Shown here: piece by piece, positions 8,645-18,749 of the stretch
Layout: each line of letters starts with the position of its first letter
Position numbering within the stretch: position 1 is the stretch's first letter
Assembly (NCBI RefSeq): GCF_001317355.1
Contig: NZ_LKET01000028.1
Location: 124,001 to 188,000 of the forward strand
DNA from: Oxobacter pfennigii
GTDB taxonomy: Bacteria > Bacillota > Clostridia > Clostridiales > Oxobacteraceae
Length of the DNA stretch: 64,000 nt
Reading direction: 5' to 3'
Position numbers and translations under genes: made by a program
Notes under the pieces: model-generated
Database searches by the model: none
Seen by the model: the letters and a program-made list of their open reading frames with translations, nothing else
What the model was told of the DNA's origin: nothing

Positions 8645-9256
8645 TTATAAAAAAGGGTTTGACTTCTTTTCTCTTCCTATTGTCGAAGAATTTCCATGGC
8701 CAGGATGAACCTTTGTTCCTTCAGGAAAGATAAGAAGCTTTTCATTTATGGATTTAATTAAAACCTCATAGGAGCCTCCGGGCAAATCCGTCCTGCCGAC
8801 CGAATTGAAAAACAATGTGTCACCGGTAAATAAATTATCTTCAACCTTTATTGTTATGCCGCCTGGCGTATGCCCGGGAGTTTCAATTATTTCTAAAAAT
8901 TCACCTCCGAATTTAAGCTTGTCTTTATCCTTTAAAAAATCATCCGCAGATACATCTTCAAAATCTGGAAAGAAATTTGATATTATGTTCTCCTTTGATA
9001 GAAGGCCGGTGTCTTTTTCATTTATAAGTACAGGTATGTTAAGCATCTGCTTTAAATAATTAACGCCGCCGGTATGGTCAAAATGGCCATGGGTTAATAT
9101 TATAAACAATATCTTTATACCCTCATTATTAATAAGCTTCAATATCTTTTCCCCGTCACCGCCGGGATCTATAACAAAGCCCTCTCTCGATGTTTCATCA
9201 TATACACAATAGCAATTAGCTCCATATATACCTGCCGGTATTTTTAAATATTTCAT
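8645..9256 (-). CDS. Metallo-beta-lactamase-fold hydrolase (glyoxalase II-like)
   Basis: A 203-residue single-domain MBL-fold hydrolase. The zinc motif THGHFDH is complete (His56, His58, Asp60, His61). Further ligands appear in ETPGHTPGG, FTGDTLFF and VHPGHG, the order seen in small glyoxalase II-like proteins (YcbL/GloC type). The start at 9256 has an AGAGGAAAG box. It follows dtd by 16 bp. Its position after rel and dtd is common in Firmicutes, and a thioester-hydrolase role in aldehyde detoxification is inferred from family only. Confidence 0.9.
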   Translation of the reverse strand: MKYLKIPAGIYGANCYCVYDETSREGFVIDPGGDGEKILKLINNEGIKILFIILTHGHFDHTGGVNYLKQMLNIPVLINEKDTGLLSKENIISNFFPDFEDVSADDFLKDKDKLKFGGEFLEIIETPGHTPGGITIKVEDNLFTGDTLFFNSVGRTDLPGGSYEVLIKSINEKLLIFPEGTKVHPGHGNSSTIGREKKSNPFL

Positions 9257-9272
9257 ATTTAACTTTCCTCTC

Positions 9273-9722
9273 CTAAAAATTTTTTCTGCTGTCAAGAAGA
9301 ATAGTTACAGGTCCGTTATTTATGATTTTAACTGTCATATGAGCCTGAAATACTCCCGTTTCTACCTTTATATTATTTATTCTTACATAATCGATAAATT
9401 TATTATAAAGTTCAACCGCTGTCTCAGGCTTTGCCGCAGCCATAAAATTAGGCCTCCTGCCTTTGCGGCAATCGCCTAACAATGTGAACTGTGATACAGC
9501 CAATATTTCTCCTTTTATATCTAACAATGATAGATTCATTTTATCATTTTCATCTTCAAAAATTCTTAAATTTATAATCTTATCTGCCAAGTATTTTGAA
9601 TCTTCCTCTGTATCCCCCTCTTCCACTCCAAGGAATACAGCCAAGCCGCAATTTATGCTGCCTTTAATTTTTTCATCCACTATAACTTCCGAATTATCAA
9701 CTCTCTGAACGACTGCTCTCAT
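9273..9722 (-). CDS. dtd: D-aminoacyl-tRNA deacylase
   Basis: A 149-residue Dtd protein, normal length. It removes D-amino acids (and glycine mischarged on tRNA-Ala) from tRNA. The start MRAVVQRV, the active-site block [16 protein letters not shown] and the C-terminal [10 protein letters not shown] (Gly-cis-Pro loop) are all visible. The gene lies 9 bp downstream of rel, the classic rel-dtd arrangement of Firmicutes, and almost touches the MBL-fold gene. Confidence 0.96.
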   Translation of the reverse strand: MRAVVQRVDNSEVIVDEKIKGSINCGLAVFLGVEEGDTEEDSKYLADKIINLRIFEDENDKMNLSLLDIKGEILAVSQFTLLGDCRKGRRPNFMAAAKPETAVELYNKFIDYVRINNIKVETGVFQAHMTVKIINNGPVTILLDSRKNF

Positions 9723-9731
9723 TTAATCCTC

Positions 9732-11906
9732 CTAAGCCCTAGTTCTGTATACATCTTTTATACCGGATATTTTTCTGAAATCCTTCATAATTTTCTCCAG
9801 CTGTTCGGTGCCGTTAATCTGCAGGGTCAGGCTTATGAATGCCATCCCATCCCTTGAAGTACGTGCATTTATGGCTCTAACCAAGGTTTTTGATAATGTA
9901 AGTATATTGGTAATCTCGGCTAAAAGCCCTTGTCTGTCATTGGCTTCTATTTGTACATCTGCCTGATATTCAGTACCATGTACTTTTGCCCAGCTGACTT
10001 CTATCATTTTTTCATCATTTTGGCTTAACTGCTCTATAATATTCTGGCAATCTTTTCGGTGAATGGATACTCCCCTTCCCTTTGTGACATATCCAACTAT
10101 TTCATCACCGGGAACGGGACTGCAGCACTTGGAAAACCTTATCATAATATTATCTGCGCCTTTGACTTCGACGCCTGCAGTGCTTTCCTTCTTCTTTTTT
10201 TGCGCCTGCTTTTCCTGAGCGGCTTTTTCAAGGGCTCTCCAATCATTGCTTTCCTGTTTTACGGTCTTATTGTATTCATCCTTAAGCCTTGTTATTACCT
10301 GATTTGGGGATATACCTCCATAGCCTATGGCAGAAAAAAGGTCGTCAACCTGCTGAACATTGAACCTTTTTAATACTATTTCCATCCATTCCTGCTTTGC
10401 CAGGTCGCTGTAATTATATCCCTGCCTCTTTATCTCCTTTTCAAGGATTTCCTTACCTTTTGAAGCGTTTTCTTCTCTGTTTTGTTTTTTAAACCACTGC
10501 ATTATTTTATTTTTTGCCTGGGAGCTCTTTACTATCTTAAGCCAGTCTCTGCTCGGTCCTCTGCCGCTTGATGTGGTCTGTATCTCTACAATATCGCCGG
10601 TCCTTAATTTATAATCAAGAGGAACCATTTTCCCGTTTACTTTTGCGCCTATGCATTTATTTCCTATATCAGTGTGTATCCTGTAAGCAAAATCAATAGG
10701 AGTTGAATCAACAGGCAGGTCAATAACAGAGCCCTTTGGAGTAAATACAAAAACTTCATCGGTAAAGAGCTCTATTTTAAGTCCGTCCATAAATTCTTTC
10801 GGATCCCTTGTATCATCCTGCCATTCCAATATTTCACGAAGCCAAACAAGCTTTTTGTCAAAAGCATCCTCCTGATCGGAACCCTCTTTATATTTCCAAT
10901 GGGCAGCGATACCGTATTCAGCTGTCCTGTGCATATCCCAGGACCTTATTTGAACCTCAAAAGGTTGTCCTTCAGGACCGATTACTGTGGAATGAAGCGA
11001 TTGATACATATTAGGCTTAGGCATGGCTATATAATCCTTGAACCTGCCGGGTATAGGCTTCCACAAGGTATGGACAATGCCCAAAGCAGCATAGCAATCC
11101 CTTACTGAATCAACGATTATTCGCAGTGCCAAAAGATCAAAAATCTGCTCAAAATTCCTGTTTTTAAAAACCATCTTTTTATATATACTATAAAAATGCT
11201 TAGGCCTGCCGTCTATATCTGATTTTATACCGGCAGAATCAAGCCTGTCTCTTAAAGTTGTAATGACCTGCTCTAAGTACTCTTCTCTCTCCGTTCTTTT
11301 ATGAGCAACTTTTTCTACCAACTCGTAATATTCTGCCGGATGAAGATATCTTAATGATAAGTCTTCAAGTTCCCATTTGATTTTGGATATACCAAGCCGG
11401 TGAGCAATAGGTGCATATATTTCCAGGGTTTCCTTTGCTTTGGACTTTTGCTTTTCCTGAGGTAAATATTTTAATGTCCTCATATTATGCAGCCTGTCTG
11501 CCAGCTTTATTAATATAACCCTTATATCCTTTGCCATGGCTAAAAGCATTTTGCGTATATTATCTGCCTGCTGTTCCTCTTTTGTTTTATATTCTATCCG
11601 TCCAAGCTTTGTAACACCATCAACAAGATAGGCAATCTCTTCATTAAAGTTTTCCTTGATATCGTCATAGGTGTATTTTGTATCTTCTATGACATCATGA
11701 AGAAGGCCGGCAGCAACAGTACAGGTATCAAGACCTAACTCAACCAGTATTCCGGCAACATGAATAGGATGAGTCACATAGGGTTCTCCGGACTCTCTTA
11801 CCTGAGTTTTATGTGCTTCCTCTGAAAATGCAAATGCTTTTTTGATAATTTCTTCATCACATTTCGAATTATAGGTTTTTATTTTACTCAGCAGGTCGTC
11901 AAGCAT
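9732..11906 (-). CDS. rel: Bifunctional (p)ppGpp synthetase/hydrolase Rel
   Basis: A 724-residue RelA/SpoT-family protein. The N-terminal HD hydrolase domain has HDVIED (His70-Asp71), consistent with active hydrolase. The synthetase domain follows at about 230-360 (RPKHFYSIYKKM; MPKPNMYQSLHSTV), then TGS (about 390-450, VFTPKGSVIDLPV), a zinc-finger-like CCSPVPGDEIVGY block near 570 and a C-terminal ACT domain. Both catalytic domains look intact, so it is the single bifunctional Firmicute Rel. It may have its own promoter and a leader hairpin (see 11935-12002). Confidence 0.97.
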   Translation of the reverse strand: MLDDLLSKIKTYNSKCDEEIIKKAFAFSEEAHKTQVRESGEPYVTHPIHVAGILVELGLDTCTVAAGLLHDVIEDTKYTYDDIKENFNEEIAYLVDGVTKLGRIEYKTKEEQQADNIRKMLLAMAKDIRVILIKLADRLHNMRTLKYLPQEKQKSKAKETLEIYAPIAHRLGISKIKWELEDLSLRYLHPAEYYELVEKVAHKRTEREEYLEQVITTLRDRLDSAGIKSDIDGRPKHFYSIYKKMVFKNRNFEQIFDLLALRIIVDSVRDCYAALGIVHTLWKPIPGRFKDYIAMPKPNMYQSLHSTVIGPEGQPFEVQIRSWDMHRTAEYGIAAHWKYKEGSDQEDAFDKKLVWLREILEWQDDTRDPKEFMDGLKIELFTDEVFVFTPKGSVIDLPVDSTPIDFAYRIHTDIGNKCIGAKVNGKMVPLDYKLRTGDIVEIQTTSSGRGPSRDWLKIVKSSQAKNKIMQWFKKQNREENASKGKEILEKEIKRQGYNYSDLAKQEWMEIVLKRFNVQQVDDLFSAIGYGGISPNQVITRLKDEYNKTVKQESNDWRALEKAAQEKQAQKKKKESTAGVEVKGADNIMIRFSKCCSPVPGDEIVGYVTKGRGVSIHRKDCQNIIEQLSQNDEKMIEVSWAKVHGTEYQADVQIEANDRQGLLAEITNILTLSKTLVRAINARTSRDGMAFISLTLQINGTEQLEKIMKDFRKISGIKDVYRTRA

Positions 11907-11934
11907 ATTAGCCCTCTTTTCCAGGATTAAAACT

Positions 11935-12002
11935 ATGGCTGGTAAACCTACCAGCCATCTGATTTATAGTATATTATATACTATTTGTTCATAAAGTGTA
12001 AA
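11935..12002 (-). promoter_or_regulatory. Candidate rel promoter and leader hairpin
   Basis: TTTACA (12002-11997) and TATAAT (11978-11973) are 18 bases apart. Downstream is a perfect 9-bp stem ATGGCTGGT/ACCAGCCAT (11958-11935) followed by AGTTTTAAT. If the promoter is used, the hairpin lies in the rel 5' leader and could act as an attenuator. If not, it is simply the terminator of recJ-apt. Confidence 0.5.
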
Positions 12003-12023
12003 CTATTATATAAATAAGCTTAA

Positions 12024-12542
12024 CTACAGGTCATATTTAACCAACGAGTGGACTCGATAAGGCGAGAGCTTCTCTTTCCCTTTAAGCTCTGTGAGCTCAA
12101 TTATAAAATTGAAGGATACGATTTCGCCTCCCAATTGCTCTACCAATTTGGCTACGGATTGTATTGTTCCTCCCGTTGCGAGCAAATCATCAATGACAGC
12201 CACCCTTTGTCCTTTTTTTATAGCATCCTTATGTATTTCCAAGGCATCTGTGCCATATTCCAATTGGTACTCAATCTTTAAGGTATCATAAGGCAGCTTG
12301 CCCGGTTTTCTTACAGGCACAAAACCGGCACCCAGTTCATAAGCAACAGGCGCTCCTATGATAAATCCTCTGGCTTCAGGCCCTACGATAATATCTATAT
12401 TTTTATCCCTTAAATCTTCAGCAATTTCTTTAATTGTATATTTAAATACATCCTTATCATCAGTAAGAGTGGTTATGTCTTTGAAACTTATACCTTCTTT
12501 TGGAAAGTCTTCAATTATTCTGATTTTCTCCTTAATATTCAC
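12024..12542 (-). CDS. apt: Adenine phosphoribosyltransferase
   Basis: A 172-residue type I phosphoribosyltransferase that salvages adenine to AMP with PRPP. The PRPP-binding loop VAVIDDLLATGGT (about residues 114-126) and the GPEARGF and RKPGKLP segments are diagnostic. Its start overlaps the end of recJ by 11 bases, so translation is coupled. The recJ-apt-rel order is widespread in Firmicutes. Confidence 0.96.
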   Translation of the reverse strand: MNIKEKIRIIEDFPKEGISFKDITTLTDDKDVFKYTIKEIAEDLRDKNIDIIVGPEARGFIIGAPVAYELGAGFVPVRKPGKLPYDTLKIEYQLEYGTDALEIHKDAIKKGQRVAVIDDLLATGGTIQSVAKLVEQLGGEIVSFNFIIELTELKGKEKLSPYRVHSLVKYDL

Positions 12543-14982
12543 TATTATACCCCCTAGCCATTTGATATATATATTTTAAATTATTTATATTCTCCTTAAT
12601 AGTATCAAATTTTTTAATTGTTGCAGATAAAGATAAATCTGTTTCTAGCTCTTTATTAACTCTAAAGGCCATAAATCCATCCTTTAATGCTGCAATTGAT
12701 ATAGTTCCCAGCTCATTTAAAACCTTTAGGCAATAATATACTGAAAGAATATTCATAGATAAAGCCTTTGATATGGTTTCAACGCTTTGCTTATCTCGTC
12801 TGCGGTTAATACTTTTTTTGATATATGAAAATAAATATTCCAACTTGTCCCTTGAAGGCTCAAGAGATTCTATAAACTCAACATCATGAACAACATCTTT
12901 GCATACTATATAAAAATTTATTCCGTCTTCATTGTCAAACCATTCATGGAGAACAAAATCCCAGTCAAAGATGTTGTCCAATATATAAATACCATGAAAA
13001 GCCTTAGCATTAATTGAACTCAAATCTCCGTTTGCCAGTATTACTGTATCATTTATAATTAAAGAATCATTATCAAATAGAAGTTCACAATGGCTGTAAT
13101 TATCAAGGAGATATTTTAATATATTAACATTATTAACTATTATTAAACTCTTTTCGTTGCTTATTTTCTCCATTAAATCATCCAAAGACAAATCAATAAT
13201 GTAATCGGTAAGGACCTCTATTTCATCGTATTTATACTTATCCATCTTATCGATAACCGGCTTTAAGGAACGGTAAAAATTTTCCTCTATAGTCTTAAAA
13301 GGTGACTTTCTCATGTCTTTAACAACAAACTGCAGGCTTTCTCTTCCATTCCATGTATTCTTCCCAAATTCACAAACTAAATCGATACAATTATTTTTAC
13401 TGAATTCATCTATAGTATGTCCTAAATTAAAAGCTATTCCATCAATTGTATTCTTATTATCTTTTAAACGGATTTTTAAATGTTTATCCTTATCTCCCAC
13501 AGTTCTTATATCATGTATTCTTGTTTCCTTATAGGCAAATACAGGGGCGGGATTGCCCACTCCAAAGGGCTCCAATAGCTCAAGCTTATTTGCAAGTTCA
13601 TAATTCAAATCATTTTGATTAAGCTCCCAATCTATATTTATAAAGGGAATTAAATCTTTCTTTAATATTTTTCTCCTTGCAATTTCATTTATTTTTTCTT
13701 TAAATAAAGCAAGATTACCGTTTTCTAAGGTAAGCCCGGCCGCCATATCATGGCCGCCGAACTTTAGCAGTAAATCAGAGCATTCGCATAAAGCCTCATA
13801 TAAATTAAAACCCTGAATGCTTCGTGCCGAACCTCTGTATAATTTTCCCTCTTTGTTCAATAGTATTGTGGGCCTATAGTATTTTTCAACAATCCTTGAT
13901 GCAACAATGCCGACGACTCCCATATGCCAGCAGTCTGACTGCAGGACTATTACATAATCTTTATCATCATATGTATCAGATATCAGTTTTTCCCCTTCTA
14001 TAAATATAGCTTCTTCTATTTGCTGCCGCCTTTTATTTTCATCATTTAATTTGGCAGCGATTTCCATTGACTTTTCAATGGAGTCATTTATAAAAAGCTC
14101 CACACCTATATTGGCATCTGAAATTCTTCCTATGGCATTTATTCTGGGAGCCATGAAAAAACTTATGTGGGTTGTATTTAACTTATCCCTGTCTATTTCT
14201 GCGCATTTTAATAATGCTTGAATTCCATAATTTCTTGTATTTTTAATAGCTTCAATTCCATATTTAACTATAATCCTATTTTCATCAAGGAGAGGAACAA
14301 TATCTGCAACAGTACCTATACAGGTTAAGTCAATATAATCCATAATATTAAGATCAAATATGCTTGCTAATGCCTGAATCAGCTTAAAAGCTACGCCAAC
14401 ACCGGCTAAGTATTTAAAAGGATACAAAGAATCCTGTCTTTTAGGATTAATAACTAAAGCATCGGGCAGAATCTCGGAACATTCATGATGATCAGTAATT
14501 ATTATATCAACACCTTTTTGTTTACAGTAAAAAGCCTCGTCCAAAGCGGTAACACCACAGTCCACGGTAATTATAAGACTTGCTCCTTTGTCTACAATAT
14601 CCTTTATGGCGTCTATATTAAGCCCATAACCCTCATCTATACGACTGGGTATGTAAAAGCCTATATCAGCCTTAAGCTTTTTAAAACAACGGTATAGTAT
14701 GGATGAGCTCGTGATACCATCAGCGTCATAATCACCATATATGATAATTTTCCCTTTAGCGTCTATATGTTTCTTTATTAAATTAATTGCTTCTTTCATA
14801 TCCGGAAGAAGAAAAGGATCATAAAGTTTTTTAATATCGGGTTCTAAAAACTTATCAATGGATTCTTCATCTGCAATACCGCGATTATATAAAATGTTTT
14901 TTATAATACTGTCTACTCCTAACGCATCATTTACATTATTTATATTTTGTTTATTCTTTATTATCCAGCGTTTTTTTTGCAT
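12532..14982 (-). CDS. recJ: Single-stranded-DNA exonuclease RecJ
   Basis: An 816-residue RecJ of the DHH superfamily, a 5'-3' ssDNA exonuclease used in recombination and mismatch repair. The first metal motif YGDYDADG (about residues 82-89) and the DHH motif TDHHE are intact. The DHHA1 block reads KFGGHDMAAG and the OB domain follows. A C-terminal extension of about 250 residues after the core is typical of Clostridial RecJ. It overlaps apt and is probably the first gene of that operon. Confidence 0.96.
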   Translation of the reverse strand: MQKKRWIIKNKQNINNVNDALGVDSIIKNILYNRGIADEESIDKFLEPDIKKLYDPFLLPDMKEAINLIKKHIDAKGKIIIYGDYDADGITSSSILYRCFKKLKADIGFYIPSRIDEGYGLNIDAIKDIVDKGASLIITVDCGVTALDEAFYCKQKGVDIIITDHHECSEILPDALVINPKRQDSLYPFKYLAGVGVAFKLIQALASIFDLNIMDYIDLTCIGTVADIVPLLDENRIIVKYGIEAIKNTRNYGIQALLKCAEIDRDKLNTTHISFFMAPRINAIGRISDANIGVELFINDSIEKSMEIAAKLNDENKRRQQIEEAIFIEGEKLISDTYDDKDYVIVLQSDCWHMGVVGIVASRIVEKYYRPTILLNKEGKLYRGSARSIQGFNLYEALCECSDLLLKFGGHDMAAGLTLENGNLALFKEKINEIARRKILKKDLIPFINIDWELNQNDLNYELANKLELLEPFGVGNPAPVFAYKETRIHDIRTVGDKDKHLKIRLKDNKNTIDGIAFNLGHTIDEFSKNNCIDLVCEFGKNTWNGRESLQFVVKDMRKSPFKTIEENFYRSLKPVIDKMDKYKYDEIEVLTDYIIDLSLDDLMEKISNEKSLIIVNNVNILKYLLDNYSHCELLFDNDSLIINDTVILANGDLSSINAKAFHGIYILDNIFDWDFVLHEWFDNEDGINFYIVCKDVVHDVEFIESLEPSRDKLEYLFSYIKKSINRRRDKQSVETISKALSMNILSVYYCLKVLNELGTISIAALKDGFMAFRVNKELETDLSLSATIKKFDTIKENINNLKYIYQMARGYNSEY

Positions 14983-15065
14983 TTCTTCTCCCCCGTTACA
15001 AACCTATACATAAATATTATATTTTATATTAAATCTCAGTTCAATTTAATAATGTTTAAGCAAAT

Positions 15066-15089
15066 AAAAAAGAGGTGTTTCCACCTCTT
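15066..15089 (-). terminator. Rho-independent terminator of secD-secF
   Basis: Stem GAGGTGG-AAA-CCACCTC-type hairpin overlapping the secF stop codon, followed on the minus strand by TTTTTTATTT. Confidence 0.85.
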
Positions 15090-15960
15090 ATGCATTTACC
15101 AGTCCTTTTTTAACATTGCTTCTTTTCCTCAATATAAGCCATATTGGAGTGGCTATAAATATTGATGAATAGGAACCGCTTGCTATACCTAAAATGAGAG
15201 GCAGTGCCAGCTCTTTTACAGCACTTACTCCTATAAAATATAAAGCGGTTATAGTAAACAATGTAGTTAAAACAGTATTTATTGAACGGGAAAGAGATTG
15301 GGTGATACTTGCATTAGCCAATTCTTCCAGAGAAGCTTTCCTATTTGTTTTGGAATTTTCTCTTATCCTGTCAAAAATAACTATTGTATCATTTATGGAA
15401 TATCCCACAACCGTCAATATAGCAGCTATAAAGGCTGAATTAATGGGAATCTGTAAAACTGCATATACTCCCACAGTAAATAAAATATCGTGGATTAATG
15501 TTATAATGGCAGCAATTCCAAAATTAAGCTCAAATCTTACGGCGACATATATAAGCATTGCAACTGAAGCTAAAATTATGGCATAAAGTGCATTTCGGCT
15601 TAGCTCAGCACCTATTGAAGGGCCGACTGTTTCTGTTGACCATGATGAAGAATCTATTTTATATAGTGTGTTGATTTCATTTTTAAGGCTTTCTACCTGC
15701 TCATTTGTTATGGAACTGCTTCTTATCATGATTCCTGTTGCGTCAACAGACTGCACCGATGCATCACTTACATATTTTGCAGCTATCTCTCTTATCTCTT
15801 CTGTATTTACTTGCGTTTTTAAATCTACCTGCATTATGGTACCGCCAGCAAAATCTATTCCTAAATTAAGTCCTCTAAAGATAAGGAATCCCAGTCCGAT
15901 TGCAATAACAACAACAGATATAGTAATCCATAGTCTGGACTTTTCGACAATCTTTAACAT
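15088..15960 (-). CDS. secF: Protein-export membrane protein SecF
   Basis: A 290-residue RND-type membrane protein that, with SecD, uses the proton/sodium gradient to help proteins leave the SecYEG channel. The N-terminal helix is followed by GLDFAGGTIMQV, the diagnostic SecF signature. A periplasmic loop precedes five further membrane helices, including the VVGYSINDTIVIFDRIREN block. A GGAGGG box precedes the ATG. It lies 14 bp after secD. Confidence 0.97.
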   Translation of the reverse strand: MLKIVEKSRLWITISVVVIAIGLGFLIFRGLNLGIDFAGGTIMQVDLKTQVNTEEIREIAAKYVSDASVQSVDATGIMIRSSSITNEQVESLKNEINTLYKIDSSSWSTETVGPSIGAELSRNALYAIILASVAMLIYVAVRFELNFGIAAIITLIHDILFTVGVYAVLQIPINSAFIAAILTVVGYSINDTIVIFDRIRENSKTNRKASLEELANASITQSLSRSINTVLTTLFTITALYFIGVSAVKELALPLILGIASGSYSSIFIATPIWLILRKRSNVKKGLVNA

Positions 15961-15974
15961 ATCCTGCTTCCCTC

Positions 15975-17201
15975 CTATGCTCCGTAAAGTTTTTTATTGG
16001 AAAATGCTTTGATATCCATAACAAGTTTCAGCAGGAATCTTGTTACTATTACCGCAGTAAGCATACTTGCTACAATACCTATAACCAAAGTTACGGCAAA
16101 GCCCTTTACCGGACCGGTGCCTAAGGCAGCAAGTATAGCTGCAGCTATGACTGTAGTAACGTTACCGTCTATTATTGAAGTTAAAGCCCGATCAAAGCCT
16201 GAATTCAATGCAGCCTTCAAGGTTTTTCCAAGTTTAAGTTCTTCTTTTATTCTTTCAAATATAAGAACATTTGCATCCACAGCCATACCTACAGAAAGCA
16301 GGAAACCTGCAATAGCTGAAAGGGACATGGTTGCTTTAAGAGCAATATATGCATATAAATTTATTAGTATATAAACAACAAGGGCAATGCTGGCTATAAC
16401 ACCTGGCAGTCTGTAATAGGCTATCATAAATATCATTACAAAGAGTATTCCTACAAATGCTGCCTGAACGCTTCTTGCAAGGGCATCAGTTCCGAGTGTG
16501 GGGCCTATGGTCCTTACAGTCAATGGCTTTAAGGTGACAGGCAAAGCTCCGGATTTTATAAGGGAAGCAATACGTTTTGCTGTTTCTGTTGATTCCATTC
16601 CTGTAATCCTTGCATTACCGTCGGTTATGTGAGCCTGAACCGTCGGTGCGGATAGCAGGTCTTCATCTAAATATATGGATATTTCCTGTCCTATGTATTT
16701 TTGGGTTGCATCTGAAAATTTCTGTTTTCCCTCTTCATTAAACTCAAGGCTTATCTGTGCCCGGTTGTATTCATCAAAAGTAACATAAGCATCCTTTACA
16801 TCCTTACCGCTTAATATTTCATCACTATTTGGTCCTACAAACTTCAAATAGCCTGTCTGTCCTATAAATTCCAGAGCTTTCTGTTGGTCATACATCCCGG
16901 GGATTTCTATCCTTATTCTCCTGTCTCCTTCTTTTTGGATGGTAGGGTCTACAACTCCAAACTTGTCAACACGTTCCTTTATAAGCTGTACAGTCCTATC
17001 CACCGTTTCTGCATCTACATTGGCATCCTGTATTTCTTCAATAACATAAATTCCGCCTTTTAAATCAAGGCCTTGCTTGACTTCTCCGCCTAAAGCTTTT
17101 ACGTTGTAATCACCCAGCTTAAGGCCATAGGCACCGGTGTAGGATAAAAAAGCTACAACCGCTATTATGATTAATAATATGACTGGACTTCTATGTTTCA
17201 T
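15975..17201 (-). CDS. secD: Protein-export membrane protein SecD
   Basis: A 408-residue SecD. The N-terminal membrane helix is followed by the family signature GLDLKGGIYVIEEI, a periplasmic P1 domain, then five C-terminal helices containing SVGMAVDANVLIFERIKEEL. The start at 17201 is selected for the GGGGGT box just upstream; an in-frame ATG at 17252 is unsupported. It forms an operon with secF. Confidence 0.96.
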   Translation of the reverse strand: MKHRSPVILLIIIAVVAFLSYTGAYGLKLGDYNVKALGGEVKQGLDLKGGIYVIEEIQDANVDAETVDRTVQLIKERVDKFGVVDPTIQKEGDRRIRIEIPGMYDQQKALEFIGQTGYLKFVGPNSDEILSGKDVKDAYVTFDEYNRAQISLEFNEEGKQKFSDATQKYIGQEISIYLDEDLLSAPTVQAHITDGNARITGMESTETAKRIASLIKSGALPVTLKPLTVRTIGPTLGTDALARSVQAAFVGILFVMIFMIAYYRLPGVIASIALVVYILINLYAYIALKATMSLSAIAGFLLSVGMAVDANVLIFERIKEELKLGKTLKAALNSGFDRALTSIIDGNVTTVIAAAILAALGTGPVKGFAVTLVIGIVASMLTAVIVTRFLLKLVMDIKAFSNKKLYGA

Positions 17202-17300
17202 TGGTTTACCCCCTTGTTTCCTCTTTTTTTCACAAAGTTTATTATAGTACACTTAAAATGTACAGTCAATATGAGCAAGCTGTAACATGTTAAAATATGT

Positions 17301-18674
17301 CTACTCTCTGTTGTTTCTTAAAAACTGTGCAGCCTTTATTGTCAATGCACATTCCACTCTTTTTTTCTGCATCTCACAGCCTAATTTATAAGGCATTAAT
17401 ATATTGCCGTTAAAATTATAATTATTGGCCTGACAGCCGCCGCTGCAATAAAACTTTGCCCAGCAATCAGAGCAGCTTTTTTTATTGTACACGTGGCCAT
17501 TCTTGAATTCATTTATTATTTCATTATTTATTATTCCTTCATTCAGAGTTCCCATTTTATATTTGTCGTTACCGACAAACTGGTGGCAGGGGTATATATC
17601 ACCTTCCGGAGTTACTGCTATGTACTCAAATCCGGCACCGCAGCCCGATATCCTTTTATAAATACAAGGCCCTCCATTTATATCTATAGCAAAATGATAA
17701 AATTTAAATGCGCTGCCTTTTTCCTCTCTTTTTATAATTTCATCCGTCAGCATTTCATATTGTTCAAATATTGTATCAAGATTCTCTGGTTTTAAAGAAA
17801 GCTCATCTCCTTCGGGAAGTACAACGGGCTCAATTGAAATTTCATCAAAACCGTTATTTGCAAGCTCCATTACATCATTATAAAAATCAAGGTTTTTAGA
17901 GGTAAATGTACCTCTTACATAATATTGTTTTTTATTTCCTCTTCTATTAACCATTCTCTTAATTTTGGGCAGAATATCATCATATGTACCTTTCCCATTG
18001 GCATTTATTCTTATACCATCATTTACTTCTTTTCTGCCGTCAATACTTAGAACAACATTTGTCATATGAGTGTCAATATATTCTATAATTTCATCATTAA
18101 GCAATGTGGCATTTGTAGTCATGGTAAATCGCATTTCCTTATTGAATTCCTTCTCCTGTTGCCTTGCATATTCCACGATAGCCTTAATGGTATTAAAATT
18201 CATAAGGGGTTCTCCGCCAAATAAATCCACTTCAATGTGTTTTCTAGGTCCGGAATTTTTAATGACAAAATCAATAGCCTTTTTCCCAACTTCTTGTGAC
18301 ATTAAAGATTTATTCCCTTTGTAACCTCCTTCATGTGCAAAGCAATATTTGCATCTTAAATTGCAGTCATGGGCTATATTTAAGCACATTGCTTTTATGA
18401 AGAATTGCTCATTATCATTCTTAGCCACATTTTCATATAAATCCTCGCAATATAGAAGGCCGCTGTCTTCTAAGTTTTTTATCTCATCTATCGCTTCTTT
18501 AATTTTATCTCTTTCATACTTACTTATAAATTTATCTATTATAGACTCCTCGTCCACTTTTTTATAATCATCAATGATATCATAAATGATATCGTCTATT
18601 ATATGAAATGACCCGCTGTTTACGTCTAAAAGCATTTTAATGCCATGCTGATCAAATTTATGAATAATAGCCAT
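17301..18674 (-). CDS. scfB: Thioether cross-link-forming SCIFF peptide maturase (radical SAM/SPASM)
   Basis: A 457-residue radical-SAM enzyme with an N-terminal peptide-recognition segment (first ~90 residues), the 4Fe-4S motif CNLRCKYC (Cys104, Cys108, Cys111), and a C-terminal SPASM domain rich in cysteine (GCGAGFEY, CSDCWAKFYCSGGC, LGCEMQKK). It introduces Cys-to-Thr thioether bonds into the SCIFF peptide encoded just upstream. The scfA-scfB pair next to yajC/secDF is a hallmark of Clostridia. The GGGGGG-type box precedes ATG 18674. Confidence 0.95.
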   Translation of the reverse strand: MAIIHKFDQHGIKMLLDVNSGSFHIIDDIIYDIIDDYKKVDEESIIDKFISKYERDKIKEAIDEIKNLEDSGLLYCEDLYENVAKNDNEQFFIKAMCLNIAHDCNLRCKYCFAHEGGYKGNKSLMSQEVGKKAIDFVIKNSGPRKHIEVDLFGGEPLMNFNTIKAIVEYARQQEKEFNKEMRFTMTTNATLLNDEIIEYIDTHMTNVVLSIDGRKEVNDGIRINANGKGTYDDILPKIKRMVNRRGNKKQYYVRGTFTSKNLDFYNDVMELANNGFDEISIEPVVLPEGDELSLKPENLDTIFEQYEMLTDEIIKREEKGSAFKFYHFAIDINGGPCIYKRISGCGAGFEYIAVTPEGDIYPCHQFVGNDKYKMGTLNEGIINNEIINEFKNGHVYNKKSCSDCWAKFYCSGGCQANNYNFNGNILMPYKLGCEMQKKRVECALTIKAAQFLRNNRE

Positions 18675-18697
18675 TTTACCCCCCTAAAATATTAAAC

Positions 18698-18728
18698 AGC
18701 AGTAACAATATTTCATATTATTACTGCT
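18698..18728 (-). promoter_or_regulatory. Long hairpin between scfA and scfB
   Basis: A 14-bp stem (AGCAGTAATAATAT against ATATTGTTACTGCT, one mismatch) with a 3-base loop lies in the short gap between the peptide and maturase genes. No clear T-run follows. It may act as partial terminator or mRNA stabiliser giving more precursor than enzyme; this is inferred. Confidence 0.6.
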
Positions 18729-18749
18729 CCTTTTAGCTTATAGGACTTA

